Positions 1 through 6,440 of a stretch of 6,763 nucleotides of DNA are shown here, one piece after another. Each line of letters starts with the position of its first letter. Position 1 is the stretch's first letter. This DNA is from an uncultured Bacilli bacterium (GTDB lineage Bacteria > Bacillota_I > Bacilli_A > RF39 > UBA660). The stretch spans positions 1 through 6,763 of the forward strand of contig CALVVW010000060.1 in the NCBI GenBank assembly GCA_944364005.1, read 5' to 3'. Under the pieces are notes generated by a model that was not told where the DNA came from, did no database searches, and saw only the letters and a program-made list of their open reading frames with translations. Both the position numbers and the translations under genes were made by a program.

Positions 1-1677
1 GATGTTCAAGATTTTGAATTGACTGCTGTTAATGATCCTGATGCATCTTCTATTTGGTTAATTTTAATTAATGTATTACCAATAGTATTGTTAATAGGGT
101 TTGCCTTTTTCTTCTTTAGTAGACAAATGGCTGGAACTAAGAGTTCTATGGATTTTGGTAAGAGTAAGGCTAGGTTGAATACAGATTCTAATAAAGTAAC
201 TTTTAAAGATGTTGCTGGATTGAAAGAAGAAAAAGAAGAAGTTAAGGAATTAATTGATTTCTTAAAGAATCCAAAGAAGTTCCAAAAACTTGGTGCTAGA
301 ATTCCTAAAGGAGTATTATTATTTGGTCCTCCAGGAACTGGTAAAACATTACTTGCAAAAGCTGTTGCAGGTGAGGCTAATGTTCCGTTCTATTTTATTA
401 GTGGATCTGATTTTGTAGAACTTTTTGTTGGTGTTGGTGCTAGTCGTGTTCGTGATATGTTTCAACAGGCAAAAAGAAATGCTCCATGTTTGATTTTTAT
501 TGATGAAATTGATGCTGTTGGTCGTCAACGTGGTACTGGTTTAGGTGGAGGTCATGACGAACGTGAGCAAACATTAAACCAATTACTTACTGAAATGGAT
601 GGATTTGGTGCAAATGAGGGAATTATTATTATAGCTGCAACTAACCGTCCAGATGTCTTAGATCCTGCATTACTTCGTCCAGGTCGTTTTGATAGACAAG
701 TTACGGTTAATTTACCTGATGTTAAAGGTCGTGAAGAAATTTTAGCTGTACATGCTAAGAATAAGATTTTAGCTGATGGTATTACTCTTGGTAATTTAGC
801 TAAACGTACTCCAGGATTTAGTGGAGCAGATCTTGAAAATTTACTTAATGAAGCAGCACTTCTTGCTGTTCGTCGTAATAAAGATAAAATTACTATGAGT
901 GAAATTGATGAAGCTACTGATCGTGTATTAATGGGACCTGCTAAAACATCTCATAAATATAGTGAAAATGATCGTCGTCTTGTTGCTTTTCATGAAGCAG
1001 GACATGCCGTTATTGGTTTAAAACTTGCCCATGCTAATGTTGTTCAAAAAGTTACTATTATTCCAAGAGGTTCTGCTGGTGGATATAATATGATGGTTCC
1101 AAGTGAAGAAAAATTGTGTTCTACCAAGACAGATTTGTTAGAAGAGATTACTGGATTATTAGGTGGACGTTCTGCCGAAGAAATTGTTTTTGGTGAGATT
1201 ACTACAGGTGCTCATAATGATTTTGAAAAAGCTACTAAACTTGCTCGTGCAATGGTAACTGAATATGGTATGAGTGATTTGGGACCACTTCAATTTGAAC
1301 AACAAAGTGGAAGTGTTTTCTTAGGAAGAGATTATAATAAACCTCAACATTTCTCTAATGAAGTTGCTAATGAAATTGATATGGAAATGAGAAAAATTAT
1401 CAATGACTGTCATGAAAAAGCAAAAGAAATTATAAGTAAGAATAAAGATTTATTAGAGTTAATTGCTAATGCATTATTAGAATATGAAACATTAACAAAA
1501 GAGCAAATTGATTATTTAGTTAAAAATGGAAAAATGCCAGAAGAAGATGATGAGACTAGTTATGAAAAAATGTCTGTTACTAAACTAAAAGAAATTGCTA
1601 AAGAAAAAGGAATTAAAGGATATTCTAAGATGAGTAAAGCAGAATTGTTAAAAGAATTAGATGAAGCAAACCATTAG
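1..1677 (+). CDS. ftsH: ATP-dependent zinc metalloprotease FtsH, 5'-truncated by the window edge
   Basis: FtsH is a membrane-anchored AAA+ protease. It forms hexamers and degrades misassembled membrane proteins and short-lived cytosolic regulators. The frame is open from base 1, so the gene starts outside the window. The first TM helix and most of the extracytoplasmic domain (roughly 100 residues in the family) are missing. In window codon numbers, the second TM segment is about 18-39. Walker A GPPGTGKT is at 109-116 (bases 325-348) and Walker B LIFIDEID at 164-171 (490-513). The second region of homology ends in RPGRFDR (676-696) with its arginine fingers. The zinc site HEAGH is at 331-335 (991-1005), and the likely third zinc ligand is the Asp in [10 protein letters not shown] (1219-1221). 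All catalytic residues are present, so the enzyme should be active. The C-terminus carries an acidic linker and a Rho_N/SAP-like module that is not part of standard FtsH (listed separately). The TTG at 19 is not a real start because it lies just before the second TM helix. Identity is near certain. Confidence 0.97.
   Translation, partial: DVQDFELTAVNDPDASSIWLILINVLPIVLLIGFAFFFFSRQMAGTKSSMDFGKSKARLNTDSNKVTFKDVAGLKEEKEEVKELIDFLKNPKKFQKLGARIPKGVLLFGPPGTGKTLLAKAVAGEANVPFYFISGSDFVELFVGVGASRVRDMFQQAKRNAPCLIFIDEIDAVGRQRGTGLGGGHDEREQTLNQLLTEMDGFGANEGIIIIAATNRPDVLDPALLRPGRFDRQVTVNLPDVKGREEILAVHAKNKILADGITLGNLAKRTPGFSGADLENLLNEAALLAVRRNKDKITMSEIDEATDRVLMGPAKTSHKYSENDRRLVAFHEAGHAVIGLKLAHANVVQKVTIIPRGSAGGYNMMVPSEEKLCSTKTDLLEEITGLLGGRSAEEIVFGEITTGAHNDFEKATKLARAMVTEYGMSDLGPLQFEQQSGSVFLGRDYNKPQHFSNEVANEIDMEMRKIINDCHEKAKEIISKNKDLLELIANALLEYETLTKEQIDYLVKNGKMPEEDDETSYEKMSVTKLKEIAKEKGIKGYSKMSKAELLKELDEANH
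1570..1659 (+). other. Rho_N/SAP-like module at the C-terminus of FtsH
   Basis: After the usual FtsH ending (around GKMPEED) there is a short acidic linker, then about 30 residues starting [20 protein letters not shown] and ending [10 protein letters not shown]. The pattern is L-K-x-I-A-K-E-x-G-I-x-G-Y-S-K-M-x-K-x-E-L-L, helix-loop-helix. It matches from memory the Rho termination factor N-terminal domain consensus, a SAP/LEM-like fold that often binds nucleic acid. In Rho_N-containing proteins the module is a small add-on domain, and FtsH orthologues normally lack it. The assignment is by motif reading only. A generic basic helical tail is the alternative. Confidence 0.7.
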
Positions 1678-1690
1678 TTTGCTTTTTTTT
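1664..1690 (+). terminator. Intrinsic terminator of ftsH, overlapping its stop codon
   Basis: An 8-bp perfect stem AAGCAAAC (1664-1671) / GTTTGCTT (1677-1684) has a 5-nt loop and is followed by a T-run through 1690. The TAG stop codon (1675-1677) lies in the loop and first base of the 3' arm, so the last codons of ftsH form the hairpin. It ends ftsH transcription before the next unit. Confidence 0.85.
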
Positions 1691-1717
1691 GGCATTTAAA
1701 GAAAAAGATAGTATAAT
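1689..1717 (+). promoter_or_regulatory. Sigma-A type promoter for the MazF-like gene pair
   Basis: A -35 box TTGGCA (1689-1694, one mismatch to TTGACA) is separated by exactly 17 bp from a perfect -10 box TATAAT (1712-1717). The -35 starts inside the T-tract of the ftsH terminator. Transcription would start near 1724, giving a leader of about 30 nt before the ATG at 1756. Confidence 0.8.
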
Positions 1718-1740
1718 ATAATTTATATAGTTATAATTTG

Positions 1741-1746
1741 AAAGGA
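1741..1746 (+). promoter_or_regulatory. Ribosome binding site setting the start at 1756
   Basis: AAAGGA lies 9 nt before ATG 1756. It falls inside any reading that begins at the in-frame TTG 1738, so the ATG is the supported start. Confidence 0.75.
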
Positions 1747-1755
1747 TTGAAAGAG

Positions 1756-2262
1756 ATGAAACTAAAATCAGGGGATATTGTTTGGCAAGAGAGAACAATG
1801 ATTAATGGTAAAAATTATAAAGATAATAAGGATTGTAGAGTTTCAGTTGTTATTTTTTCTACTCAAATAGATGATGAAGAGGTTGTTTGTACTTGTCCAC
1901 TTACTAATTCGATTGGTACAGCTCAGAGACAATCAGATTGTTATTATTCTCAATCTTATTTGGTTTTAGATGGTAGAAAATTTAGTTGTGTCAAACTTGA
2001 TTCGGTGCGTTTATATCCAGCTAGTATTGTTCATACTTTAGGAATTAGTGTCAATGATATTCAAAATGAACAAATTACAGAAAAATTATTAGAATATCTT
2101 CAAAATACGAATCAAGATGATTTGTATTCTATTATTCAAAAAAATACAACCAGTTCTGTACATTCTAAAAATACATCAAGAATGGAGAAAAGAAGACGTA
2201 GAAGTTATCATAGAGAATTAGTTAGACAAGCAAAAAGGGCTAATCAGAAGGAGAGAATATAA
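1756..2262 (+). CDS. MazF/PemK-like family protein, possible endoribonuclease, no visible antitoxin
   Basis: The protein has 168 residues from ATG 1756. The N-terminal 115 or so read like the MazF/PemK (CcdB-fold) family: GDIVW at 6-10 opens the barrel, CRVSVVI at 27-33 aligns with the family's G-x-R-P-V-V-V strand, CPLTNS at 47-52 with the P-L-T-S segment, and SCVKLDSVRLYPAS at 77-90 with the S-x-V-x-x-D-Q-I-R-T segment. By this alignment the residues matching the MazF catalytic Arg and Thr are R28 and T50. A long insertion (about 11-26) and a Lys/Arg-rich tail (about 140-168, including RMEKRRRRS) are unlike minimal MazF toxins. Family members cleave mRNA and are normally neutralised by an antitoxin encoded just upstream. 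Here the upstream gene is ftsH, behind a terminator, so no antitoxin is seen. The stop overlaps the next start by 1 nt (TAATG), which suggests co-translation with the small membrane protein. It could instead be a housekeeping RNA-binding or RNA-processing relative. The fold call is moderately confident; toxin activity is not established. Confidence 0.65.
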   Translation: MKLKSGDIVWQERTMINGKNYKDNKDCRVSVVIFSTQIDDEEVVCTCPLTNSIGTAQRQSDCYYSQSYLVLDGRKFSCVKLDSVRLYPASIVHTLGISVNDIQNEQITEKLLEYLQNTNQDDLYSIIQKNTTSSVHSKNTSRMEKRRRRSYHRELVRQAKRANQKERI

Positions 2263-2651
2263 TGAGTAAGGAAGAGTTTATTTGGCGTGTTTTTGGAGTT
2301 TGTTCCATCCGCCAGTTAAGAGCAGAAGAAGATGCCATAGAAGAATATTTTTTTGACCATGAGTGGTCTCGTGAACAGATATTTGAATATCATCATTTTA
2401 AAGAAGATTTTATTAAAAAATATGGTTCTATTTGTGCTGGCCTTTGGTCTAGTGGTTATTTTTCAGCAATTTCTGCTGCCTATTTTGCTAGTCCTTTAGT
2501 AACGGATGATTTAGTATCGATGCTTATGTTAGGAACATTTACAGTTTCTTCTGCATTATTTGCTAGAAATTTACAGGAAAAGAGAGAGTTAACCGATTCT
2601 TATAATCAAAAAAATAAATCTTTAGGATTAACTTTTGTTAAGAAAAGGTAA
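2262..2651 (+). CDS. Small hypothetical protein with two probable membrane segments
   Basis: This 129-residue protein is not recognised. Residues 1-55 are hydrophilic and rich in acidic and aromatic residues, including EEDAIEEYFFDHEWS and the FEYHHFKEDF stretch. Two hydrophobic stretches follow at about 56-77 and 83-102, separated by a short TDD turn, so a helical hairpin in the membrane is likely. The tail (103-129) is charged, ends in VKKR and is probably cytosolic. There is no signal peptide. The start ATG overlaps the previous stop by 1 nt and has a strong AAGGAG at 2248-2253 with an 8-nt spacer. It is cotranscribed with the MazF-like gene, and a terminator overlaps its last codons. Function is unknown. 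The coupling hints at a shared process with the upstream protein, but nothing in the sequence shows it is an antitoxin. Confidence 0.8.
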   Translation: MSKEEFIWRVFGVCSIRQLRAEEDAIEEYFFDHEWSREQIFEYHHFKEDFIKKYGSICAGLWSSGYFSAISAAYFASPLVTDDLVSMLMLGTFTVSSALFARNLQEKRELTDSYNQKNKSLGLTFVKKR

Positions 2652-2671
2652 TTTATCTTTTCTTTTTTTTT
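2640..2671 (+). terminator. Intrinsic terminator after the MazF-like/membrane protein pair
   Basis: An 11-bp stem (2640-2650 pairing with 2654-2664, one G-U pair at 2648/2656) has a 3-nt loop and is followed by a T-run to 2671. The TAA stop (2649-2651) is within the stem and loop, so the Lys-Lys-Arg tail codons form the 5' arm. Confidence 0.8.
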
Positions 2672-2677
2672 AAATTG

Positions 2678-2686
2678 TGATATATT
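2678..2686 (+). promoter_or_regulatory. Extended -10 promoter for the dusB-lysS operon
   Basis: TGA followed by TATATT (2681-2686) forms an extended -10 element (TGn-TATAAT type, one mismatch). The -35 position 17 bp upstream (2658-2663, TTTTCT) is poor and lies in the preceding terminator. This fits extended -10 promoters, which tolerate a weak -35. Transcription would start near 2693, leaving about 20 nt before ATG 2713. Confidence 0.5.
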
Positions 2687-2697
2687 ATGCATGCAAA

Positions 2698-2704
2698 AGA
2701 AGGA
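2698..2704 (+). promoter_or_regulatory. Ribosome binding site setting the start at 2713
   Basis: AGAAGGA ends 8 nt before ATG 2713. An in-frame GTG at 2677 lies in the promoter and has no binding site, so ATG 2713 is preferred. Confidence 0.75.
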
Positions 2705-2712
2705 ATGTTAGA

Positions 2713-3183
2713 ATGGAAAAGCAAGATATTATTTTATCTTCACAGATTTTTTTTCATACGGATGAATTTCCTATGGTTTGCGATTATTCTAAATTATTAG
2801 AGCAATATTCTAATTTTTTAAGTTTGTTTTTGGATGCTAATTATATTTTTTATTATAAAAATATGTCTTATTTAGAATTGATTGTTGATGCGTTTCAATG
2901 TTGTCATGATTTTTATTTTCCTAAACCTGAAGAAATTGATTATCAAAGTTGTGGAGAACAAATATTAAATCAAGTTGCTATGTGGAAACAAAACCAAACT
3001 GAGACATTTTCATCGGATGAGATGGTTAATATTTTATCCTGGGCGTGTTCTTGTGAATTATTACAAATTTCTAATAATTTTGATATTCATGGAAATTCTG
3101 TAATAAGAAAAGTTATTGGTAATTGTTACCGAGTTTCTTCAGTGATTGAAGATGCCAATGATACTACGAAAAGGAGAATGTAA
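2713..3183 (+). CDS. Hypothetical protein leading the dusB-lysS operon
   Basis: This protein of 156 residues is not recognised. It is probably cytosolic, with no membrane segment or signal peptide. It is rich in aromatic residues (for example NYIFYYKN at 43-50 and DFYFP at 66-70) and has seven cysteines (23, 63, 64, 80, 112, 114, 138), including a CC pair and a CSC motif. These do not form a recognisable zinc-finger spacing. Predicted mainly helical stretches are around 24-60 and 100-120. It is the first gene of a four-gene unit, and its TAA is 1 nt from the dusB ATG, so its translation probably feeds dusB. AT-rich codon use matches its neighbours. It may be lineage-specific. That it is a real gene is supported by its binding site, promoter, length and placement. 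Confidence 0.8.
   Translation: MEKQDIILSSQIFFHTDEFPMVCDYSKLLEQYSNFLSLFLDANYIFYYKNMSYLELIVDAFQCCHDFYFPKPEEIDYQSCGEQILNQVAMWKQNQTETFSSDEMVNILSWACSCELLQISNNFDIHGNSVIRKVIGNCYRVSSVIEDANDTTKRRM
3171..3176 (+). promoter_or_regulatory. Ribosome binding site setting the dusB start at 3185
   Basis: AAGGAG lies 8 nt before ATG 3185, inside the end of the upstream gene. An in-frame ATG at 3146 would add 13 residues that do not resemble the family N-terminus and has no comparable site. Confidence 0.8.
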
Positions 3184-3184
3184 T

Positions 3185-4180
3185 ATGCAGTGGAAAATTG
3201 GAAATATATTTATCAAAAATCAAGTGGTTCTTGCACCTATGGCCGGAATTTGTAATTCTGCTTTTCGACGTATTTGTAAAGAAATGGGTTGCGGTCTTAT
3301 TTATGCTGAAATGGTTAGTGATAAGGCAATTACTTTTCAAAATAAAAAGACGATAGATATGTTATATATGACAGAAGAAGAAAGACCATTGGTCCAACAA
3401 ATCTTTGGTAGTGATAAAGAGTCATTTGTGGAAGCAGCAAAGTATATATATCAAAATATGCATCCTGATATTATAGATATTAATATGGGATGTCCTGTTC
3501 CTAAAGTTGCGGTTCGTGCGCAAGCGGGCTCAGCTTTACTTAAAAATCCAGAGAAGATATATGAAATAGTACAAGCAGTGGTTAATGCCGTGCCAATTCC
3601 TGTGACGGTTAAAATTCGTAGCGGTTGGGATCAGAATCATATCAATGCTGTAGAAGTTGCTAAGATTATAGAAAAAGCTGGTGCTTCAGCTATTTGTGTA
3701 CATCCTAGAACTCGTAGTCAGGGATACAGCGGAAAAGCCGATTGGTCTATTATAAAGCAAGTAAAAGACGTAGTTTCTATTCCAGTCATTGGAAATGGTG
3801 ATATTAAAACACCAGAAGATGCTAAGAGAATGTTAGATGAGACTGGTTGTGATGCTGTTATGATAGGTCGTGGAGTCTTAGGTAATCCATGGCTTATTCA
3901 AAATACTATTTCTTATTTGGAAAGTGGATATTATAATTCTGATATTAGTATATCTGATAAAATATCTATGATTTTGCATCATTTGGATTATTTAACACAT
4001 CTAAAAGATGAACATATCGCAACCTTGGAAATTAGAAATCATATAGGGTGGTATTTAAAAGGAGTACCTGGAGGTAATAATGTTAAAAATAAAATCTATC
4101 AAACAACTAAAATTCGTGATATAATTTCTATATTGAATACATTTAAGGAGGAATTAGATGGCGAAGAGAAAAAAAGATAA
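3185..4180 (+). CDS. dusB: tRNA-dihydrouridine synthase (DusB type)
   Basis: This FMN-dependent enzyme reduces specific uridines to dihydrouridine in the tRNA D-loop, using NADPH. It has 331 residues, the usual length. The N-terminal TIM barrel begins [17 protein letters not shown] (14-30). AEMVSDKAI follows at 41-49, then QQIFGSDKE (71-79). [10 protein letters not shown] (98-107) carries the catalytic Cys103. TVKIRSGWD (141-149) and [17 protein letters not shown] (171-187) have the conserved Lys and His. GNGDI (203-207) and [11 protein letters not shown] (226-236) form the flavin phosphate site. Residues from about 255 to 325 form the C-terminal helical tRNA-binding domain. Every motif is intact. 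The loop after the catalytic Cys reads [12 protein letters not shown], which seems longer than in many DusB proteins but keeps the AGSAL core. The gene starts 1 nt after the preceding stop, and its end overlaps the RDD gene by 23 nt. In Bacillus relatives a Dus gene also sits directly upstream of lysS. Exact target positions cannot be read from sequence. Confidence 0.95.
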   Translation: MQWKIGNIFIKNQVVLAPMAGICNSAFRRICKEMGCGLIYAEMVSDKAITFQNKKTIDMLYMTEEERPLVQQIFGSDKESFVEAAKYIYQNMHPDIIDINMGCPVPKVAVRAQAGSALLKNPEKIYEIVQAVVNAVPIPVTVKIRSGWDQNHINAVEVAKIIEKAGASAICVHPRTRSQGYSGKADWSIIKQVKDVVSIPVIGNGDIKTPEDAKRMLDETGCDAVMIGRGVLGNPWLIQNTISYLESGYYNSDISISDKISMILHHLDYLTHLKDEHIATLEIRNHIGWYLKGVPGGNNVKNKIYQTTKIRDIISILNTFKEELDGEEKKR

Positions 4181-4871
4181 TGTTATTAATTCTAAAAAAG
4201 AAGAGAAAAAAGAAGAAAAGATTCAACTTATTTCTCAAGGAGAACAATTTGAAAAAGCTTTATTTGTTCAACGTTTTTTAGCTTTTTTAATAGATATTGT
4301 TCTTGTATCAGTTGTAGCTTCTTTTATTTCGTATCCTTTTTTAGATATGGATTCTATTCAGAAATTAAATGAATCTAGTGTAGAAGTAATGGAAAATTAT
4401 ACTAATGGAAAAATTGATGAGAAAGAGTATTTTAATGAAAGTTCTACAATTAGTTATGAATTAGCTAGAAAACAAGGCGTTAATACTTTAGTTATTATCT
4501 TTTTAAATATTTTATATTTTGTTGTATATCAGATTAAAAATAATGGACAGACTTTAGGAAAGCAAATATTAAAAATTAGGGTTGTAGATAGTTCTCATGG
4601 TGATTTATCTATGAATCAAATGATTTTCAGAGCTTTAATTATCAATTCTATTTTATTGGACATGATTAGTTTTGGAGTTTTAATTTTTGCTAACCAAAGT
4701 AGCTATTTTTATGGAGTGTCTTTTTTAATGTTTATTCAGTTCTGTATTTTGTCAGTTAGTACTTTTATGATTATGTTTGGTAAGAATAGACGTGGACTTC
4801 ATGATTTAGTTGCTCATACTGATGTTGTTCGATGTAATGTAGTAAAGGAGATGGAAACATGCGAGAATTAA
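4158..4871 (+). CDS. RDD-family integral membrane protein
   Basis: This 237-residue membrane protein of the RDD family is named for one conserved Arg and two Asp. The N-terminus (1-28) is a highly charged Lys/Glu region, followed by [12 protein letters not shown] (39-50) with the diagnostic Arg39 and Asp46 at the start of TM1 (about 40-60). A hydrophilic loop (62-106) is followed by TM2 (about 108-125), then the family motif [16 protein letters not shown] (129-144). Further hydrophobic segments lie at about 156-178 and 186-207, and the closing motif [14 protein letters not shown] is at 211-224. Members are poorly characterised; some have been linked to ion or small-molecule transport, but no substrate can be deduced here. 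The ATG has AAGGAGG at 4145-4151 with a 6-nt spacer. The gene overlaps dusB by 23 nt and lysS by 13 nt, so the three are probably translationally coupled. Confidence 0.9.
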   Translation: MAKRKKDNVINSKKEEKKEEKIQLISQGEQFEKALFVQRFLAFLIDIVLVSVVASFISYPFLDMDSIQKLNESSVEVMENYTNGKIDEKEYFNESSTISYELARKQGVNTLVIIFLNILYFVVYQIKNNGQTLGKQILKIRVVDSSHGDLSMNQMIFRALIINSILLDMISFGVLIFANQSSYFYGVSFLMFIQFCILSVSTFMIMFGKNRRGLHDLVAHTDVVRCNVVKEMETCEN

Positions 4872-6340
4872 GTGAACAAGAAATTGTTAGAAGAGAAAAA
4901 TTAAAAAATATTAAGAACCCTTATCCAGAAAGATTTGAAGTAAATTATGAATTATGTGATGCTAGTCAATTAGAAGATGGTGTTACAGGTGTTCGTGTTG
5001 CTGGGCGTATTATATTAATGCGTAAAATGGGTAAAATGAGTTTTTTAACCATTGGAGATATTAAAGGAAAAATTCAGATTTCAGTTAAATTAGATATGGT
5101 TGGAGAAGAGGCTTATCAAGATTTTAAATCTAATTATGATATTGGAGATTTTATTGGAGTAGAAGGTGAGACGTTTACTACTCATACTGGAGAAAAAACT
5201 GTTAGAGCTAGTAGTATTACTTTTTTAGGAAAAGCACTTAAACCTTTACCTGAGAAATTTCATGGTGTTGAAGATGTAGAGACAATTTATCGTGAAAGAT
5301 ATTTAGATTTAATTATGAATGATGAATCTAAGAAGAAATTTTTATTTAGAAGCCGTTTTATTCGTGAAATTAGAAATTATTTAGATGATGCAGGATATAT
5401 TGAAATTGAAACTCCTATTTTAAACAATAAAGCAAGTGGTGCTAGTGCTAAACCGTTTATTACTCATCATAATGCATTAGATATTGACTTATATTTAAGA
5501 ATTGCCCCTGAAACGTATTTAAAACGTGCTGTTGTTGGAGGGTTTACCAAAGTATTTGAAATTGCAAGATGCTTTAGAAATGAAGGAATAGATGCCACTC
5601 ATTTACAAGATTTCACGATGATAGAAGGTTATGCTGCATTTTATAATTATAAAGATAATATGAAGTTTTTGAGAGAAATGCTTCAATCTATTATTATGAA
5701 ATTATTTGGTACTCTAGTTATTACTGTTGGTGATAAAGAAGTAGATTTGAGTGGTGAATGGGAAGCTGTTAGTTTTCGTGATTTAATTTTACGTTATAGT
5801 GATATTGATATTAAAGTTTATGATACTAAGGAAAAATTATTAGAAAAAATAAGAGAAGATGGTATTGAAATTGATAGTGAAACGCCACTTGAAAATTTAG
5901 GCTATGGTAACTTGGTGGATCAACTATATAAAAAAGTTGCTAGAGTACATATTGTGAATCCAATTTTCTTAACAGAACATCCAATCAGTTTAAGTCCTCT
6001 TGCTCGTGCTAATGATGATGATCCTACTATTACTGATCGTTTTCAACTAGTTATAAATGGTGCTGAGATTATTAACGCTTATTCTGAACTTGTTGATCCT
6101 GAAGAACAAGCTCGTCGTTTAGAAGAACAAGCAAGACTTAAAGCACAAGGTGATGAAGAAGCTATGCCTATGGATTATGATTATATATCTGCTATGGAAT
6201 GTGGTATGCCACCAATTAGTGGATGGGGAATGGGAATTGATCGTGTAGTACAGTTACTAACTAATTCACAAAATATTAAAGATGTTATTTTATTTCCATT
6301 AATGAGACCAAATAATGAAAATAACGAAGACTCAGAATAG
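4859..6340 (+). CDS. lysS: Lysyl-tRNA synthetase, class II
   Basis: The enzyme charges tRNA-Lys with lysine using ATP in the cytosol. It has 493 residues, typical for bacterial LysRS. The N-terminal OB-fold anticodon-binding domain spans about 44-125 (GVRVAGRIILMRKMGKMSF onward). The class II core follows: motif 1 around 163-188, motif 2 around 232-258 with FRNEG (239-243), and motif 3 GMGIDR (457-462). By alignment with the E. coli enzyme the lysine pocket is kept: Glu218 (APE), Glu256 and Tyr258 (MIEGY), Asn406 and Glu410 (NAYSE). The usual Phe of N-G-F-S-E is Tyr408. Motif 2 reads ATHLQDFTMIEGYAAF rather than the common R-H-N-P-E-F-T-M-M-E-x-Y form, pointing to a divergent LysRS branch. 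The start ATG has AAAGGAG (4844-4850) with an 8-nt spacer and overlaps the RDD gene by 13 nt. No T-box leader is present, so control probably comes from the operon promoter. Confidence 0.97.
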   Translation: MRELSEQEIVRREKLKNIKNPYPERFEVNYELCDASQLEDGVTGVRVAGRIILMRKMGKMSFLTIGDIKGKIQISVKLDMVGEEAYQDFKSNYDIGDFIGVEGETFTTHTGEKTVRASSITFLGKALKPLPEKFHGVEDVETIYRERYLDLIMNDESKKKFLFRSRFIREIRNYLDDAGYIEIETPILNNKASGASAKPFITHHNALDIDLYLRIAPETYLKRAVVGGFTKVFEIARCFRNEGIDATHLQDFTMIEGYAAFYNYKDNMKFLREMLQSIIMKLFGTLVITVGDKEVDLSGEWEAVSFRDLILRYSDIDIKVYDTKEKLLEKIREDGIEIDSETPLENLGYGNLVDQLYKKVARVHIVNPIFLTEHPISLSPLARANDDDPTITDRFQLVINGAEIINAYSELVDPEEQARRLEEQARLKAQGDEEAMPMDYDYISAMECGMPPISGWGMGIDRVVQLLTNSQNIKDVILFPLMRPNNENNEDSE

Positions 6341-6350
6341 AGTCTTTTTT
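6327..6350 (+). terminator. Intrinsic terminator of the dusB-lysS operon, overlapping the lysS stop
   Basis: A 7-bp stem AAGACTC (6327-6333) / GAGTCTT (6340-6346) has a 6-nt loop and is followed by T-rich sequence. The TAG stop (6338-6340) lies in the loop and at the base of the 3' arm. Confidence 0.85.
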
Positions 6351-6393
6351 CTTTATATTTCACTAAAATTTCATAAAAAAAGGAGTCAAATGC

Positions 6394-6422
6394 TTGTAAA
6401 TTTTTTTTTATCTAAGTATAAT
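6394..6422 (+). promoter_or_regulatory. Sigma-A type promoter for the transporter gene
   Basis: TTGTAA (6394-6399) is followed, after exactly 17 bp, by a perfect TATAAT (6417-6422). The expected start point is near 6429, which would leave a leader of only about 12 nt beginning at the ribosome binding site. The rest of the 100-nt gap between lysS and this gene holds the lysS terminator and AT-rich sequence. Confidence 0.65.
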
Positions 6423-6428
6423 GATAAT

Positions 6429-6434
6429 GGGAGG
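6429..6434 (+). promoter_or_regulatory. Ribosome binding site setting the transporter start at 6441
   Basis: GGGAGG ends 6 nt before ATG 6441. A second site (AAAGGAG 6379-6385) precedes an in-frame ATG at 6390, but that start lies upstream of the predicted promoter's -10 box. Confidence 0.65.
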
Positions 6435-6440
6435 TTAATT

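Noticed and set aside
19..21. TTG as a start codon for FtsH
   Set aside because: The frame is open to base 1, and a start here would remove the first TM helix and extracytoplasmic domain. The gene is simply cut by the window.
1738..1755. TTG start adding six residues to the MazF-like protein
   Set aside because: The ribosome binding site AAAGGA (1741-1746) lies inside this extension and points to ATG 1756.
1756..2651. Reading the two-gene unit as a classical MazEF toxin-antitoxin pair
   Set aside because: The second gene encodes a probable membrane protein with no antitoxin-like DNA-binding domain, and antitoxins of this family usually precede the toxin.
2677..2712. GTG start adding twelve residues to the hypothetical gene before dusB
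   Set aside because: It overlaps the predicted -10 region and has no ribosome binding site; ATG 2713 has a good one.
3146..3184. ATG start adding thirteen residues to DusB
   Set aside because: It overlaps the upstream gene, lacks a matching site, and the added residues do not fit the family N-terminus.
4749..4777. Possible internal promoter TTGTCA-17-TATGTT upstream of lysS
   Set aside because: Such partial matches are expected by chance in AT-rich coding DNA, it lies within a membrane-protein coding region, and the operon promoter suffices.
6181..6363. Minus-strand open frame of 60 residues
   Set aside because: It is antisense to the conserved C-terminal catalytic region of lysS and its terminator, has no family resemblance, and is a shadow of the real gene.
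6351..6440. Small RNA, riboswitch or T-box in the gap between lysS and the transporter
   Set aside because: Apart from the lysS terminator and a promoter, no paired stems or conserved leader motifs were visible in this short AT-rich stretch.
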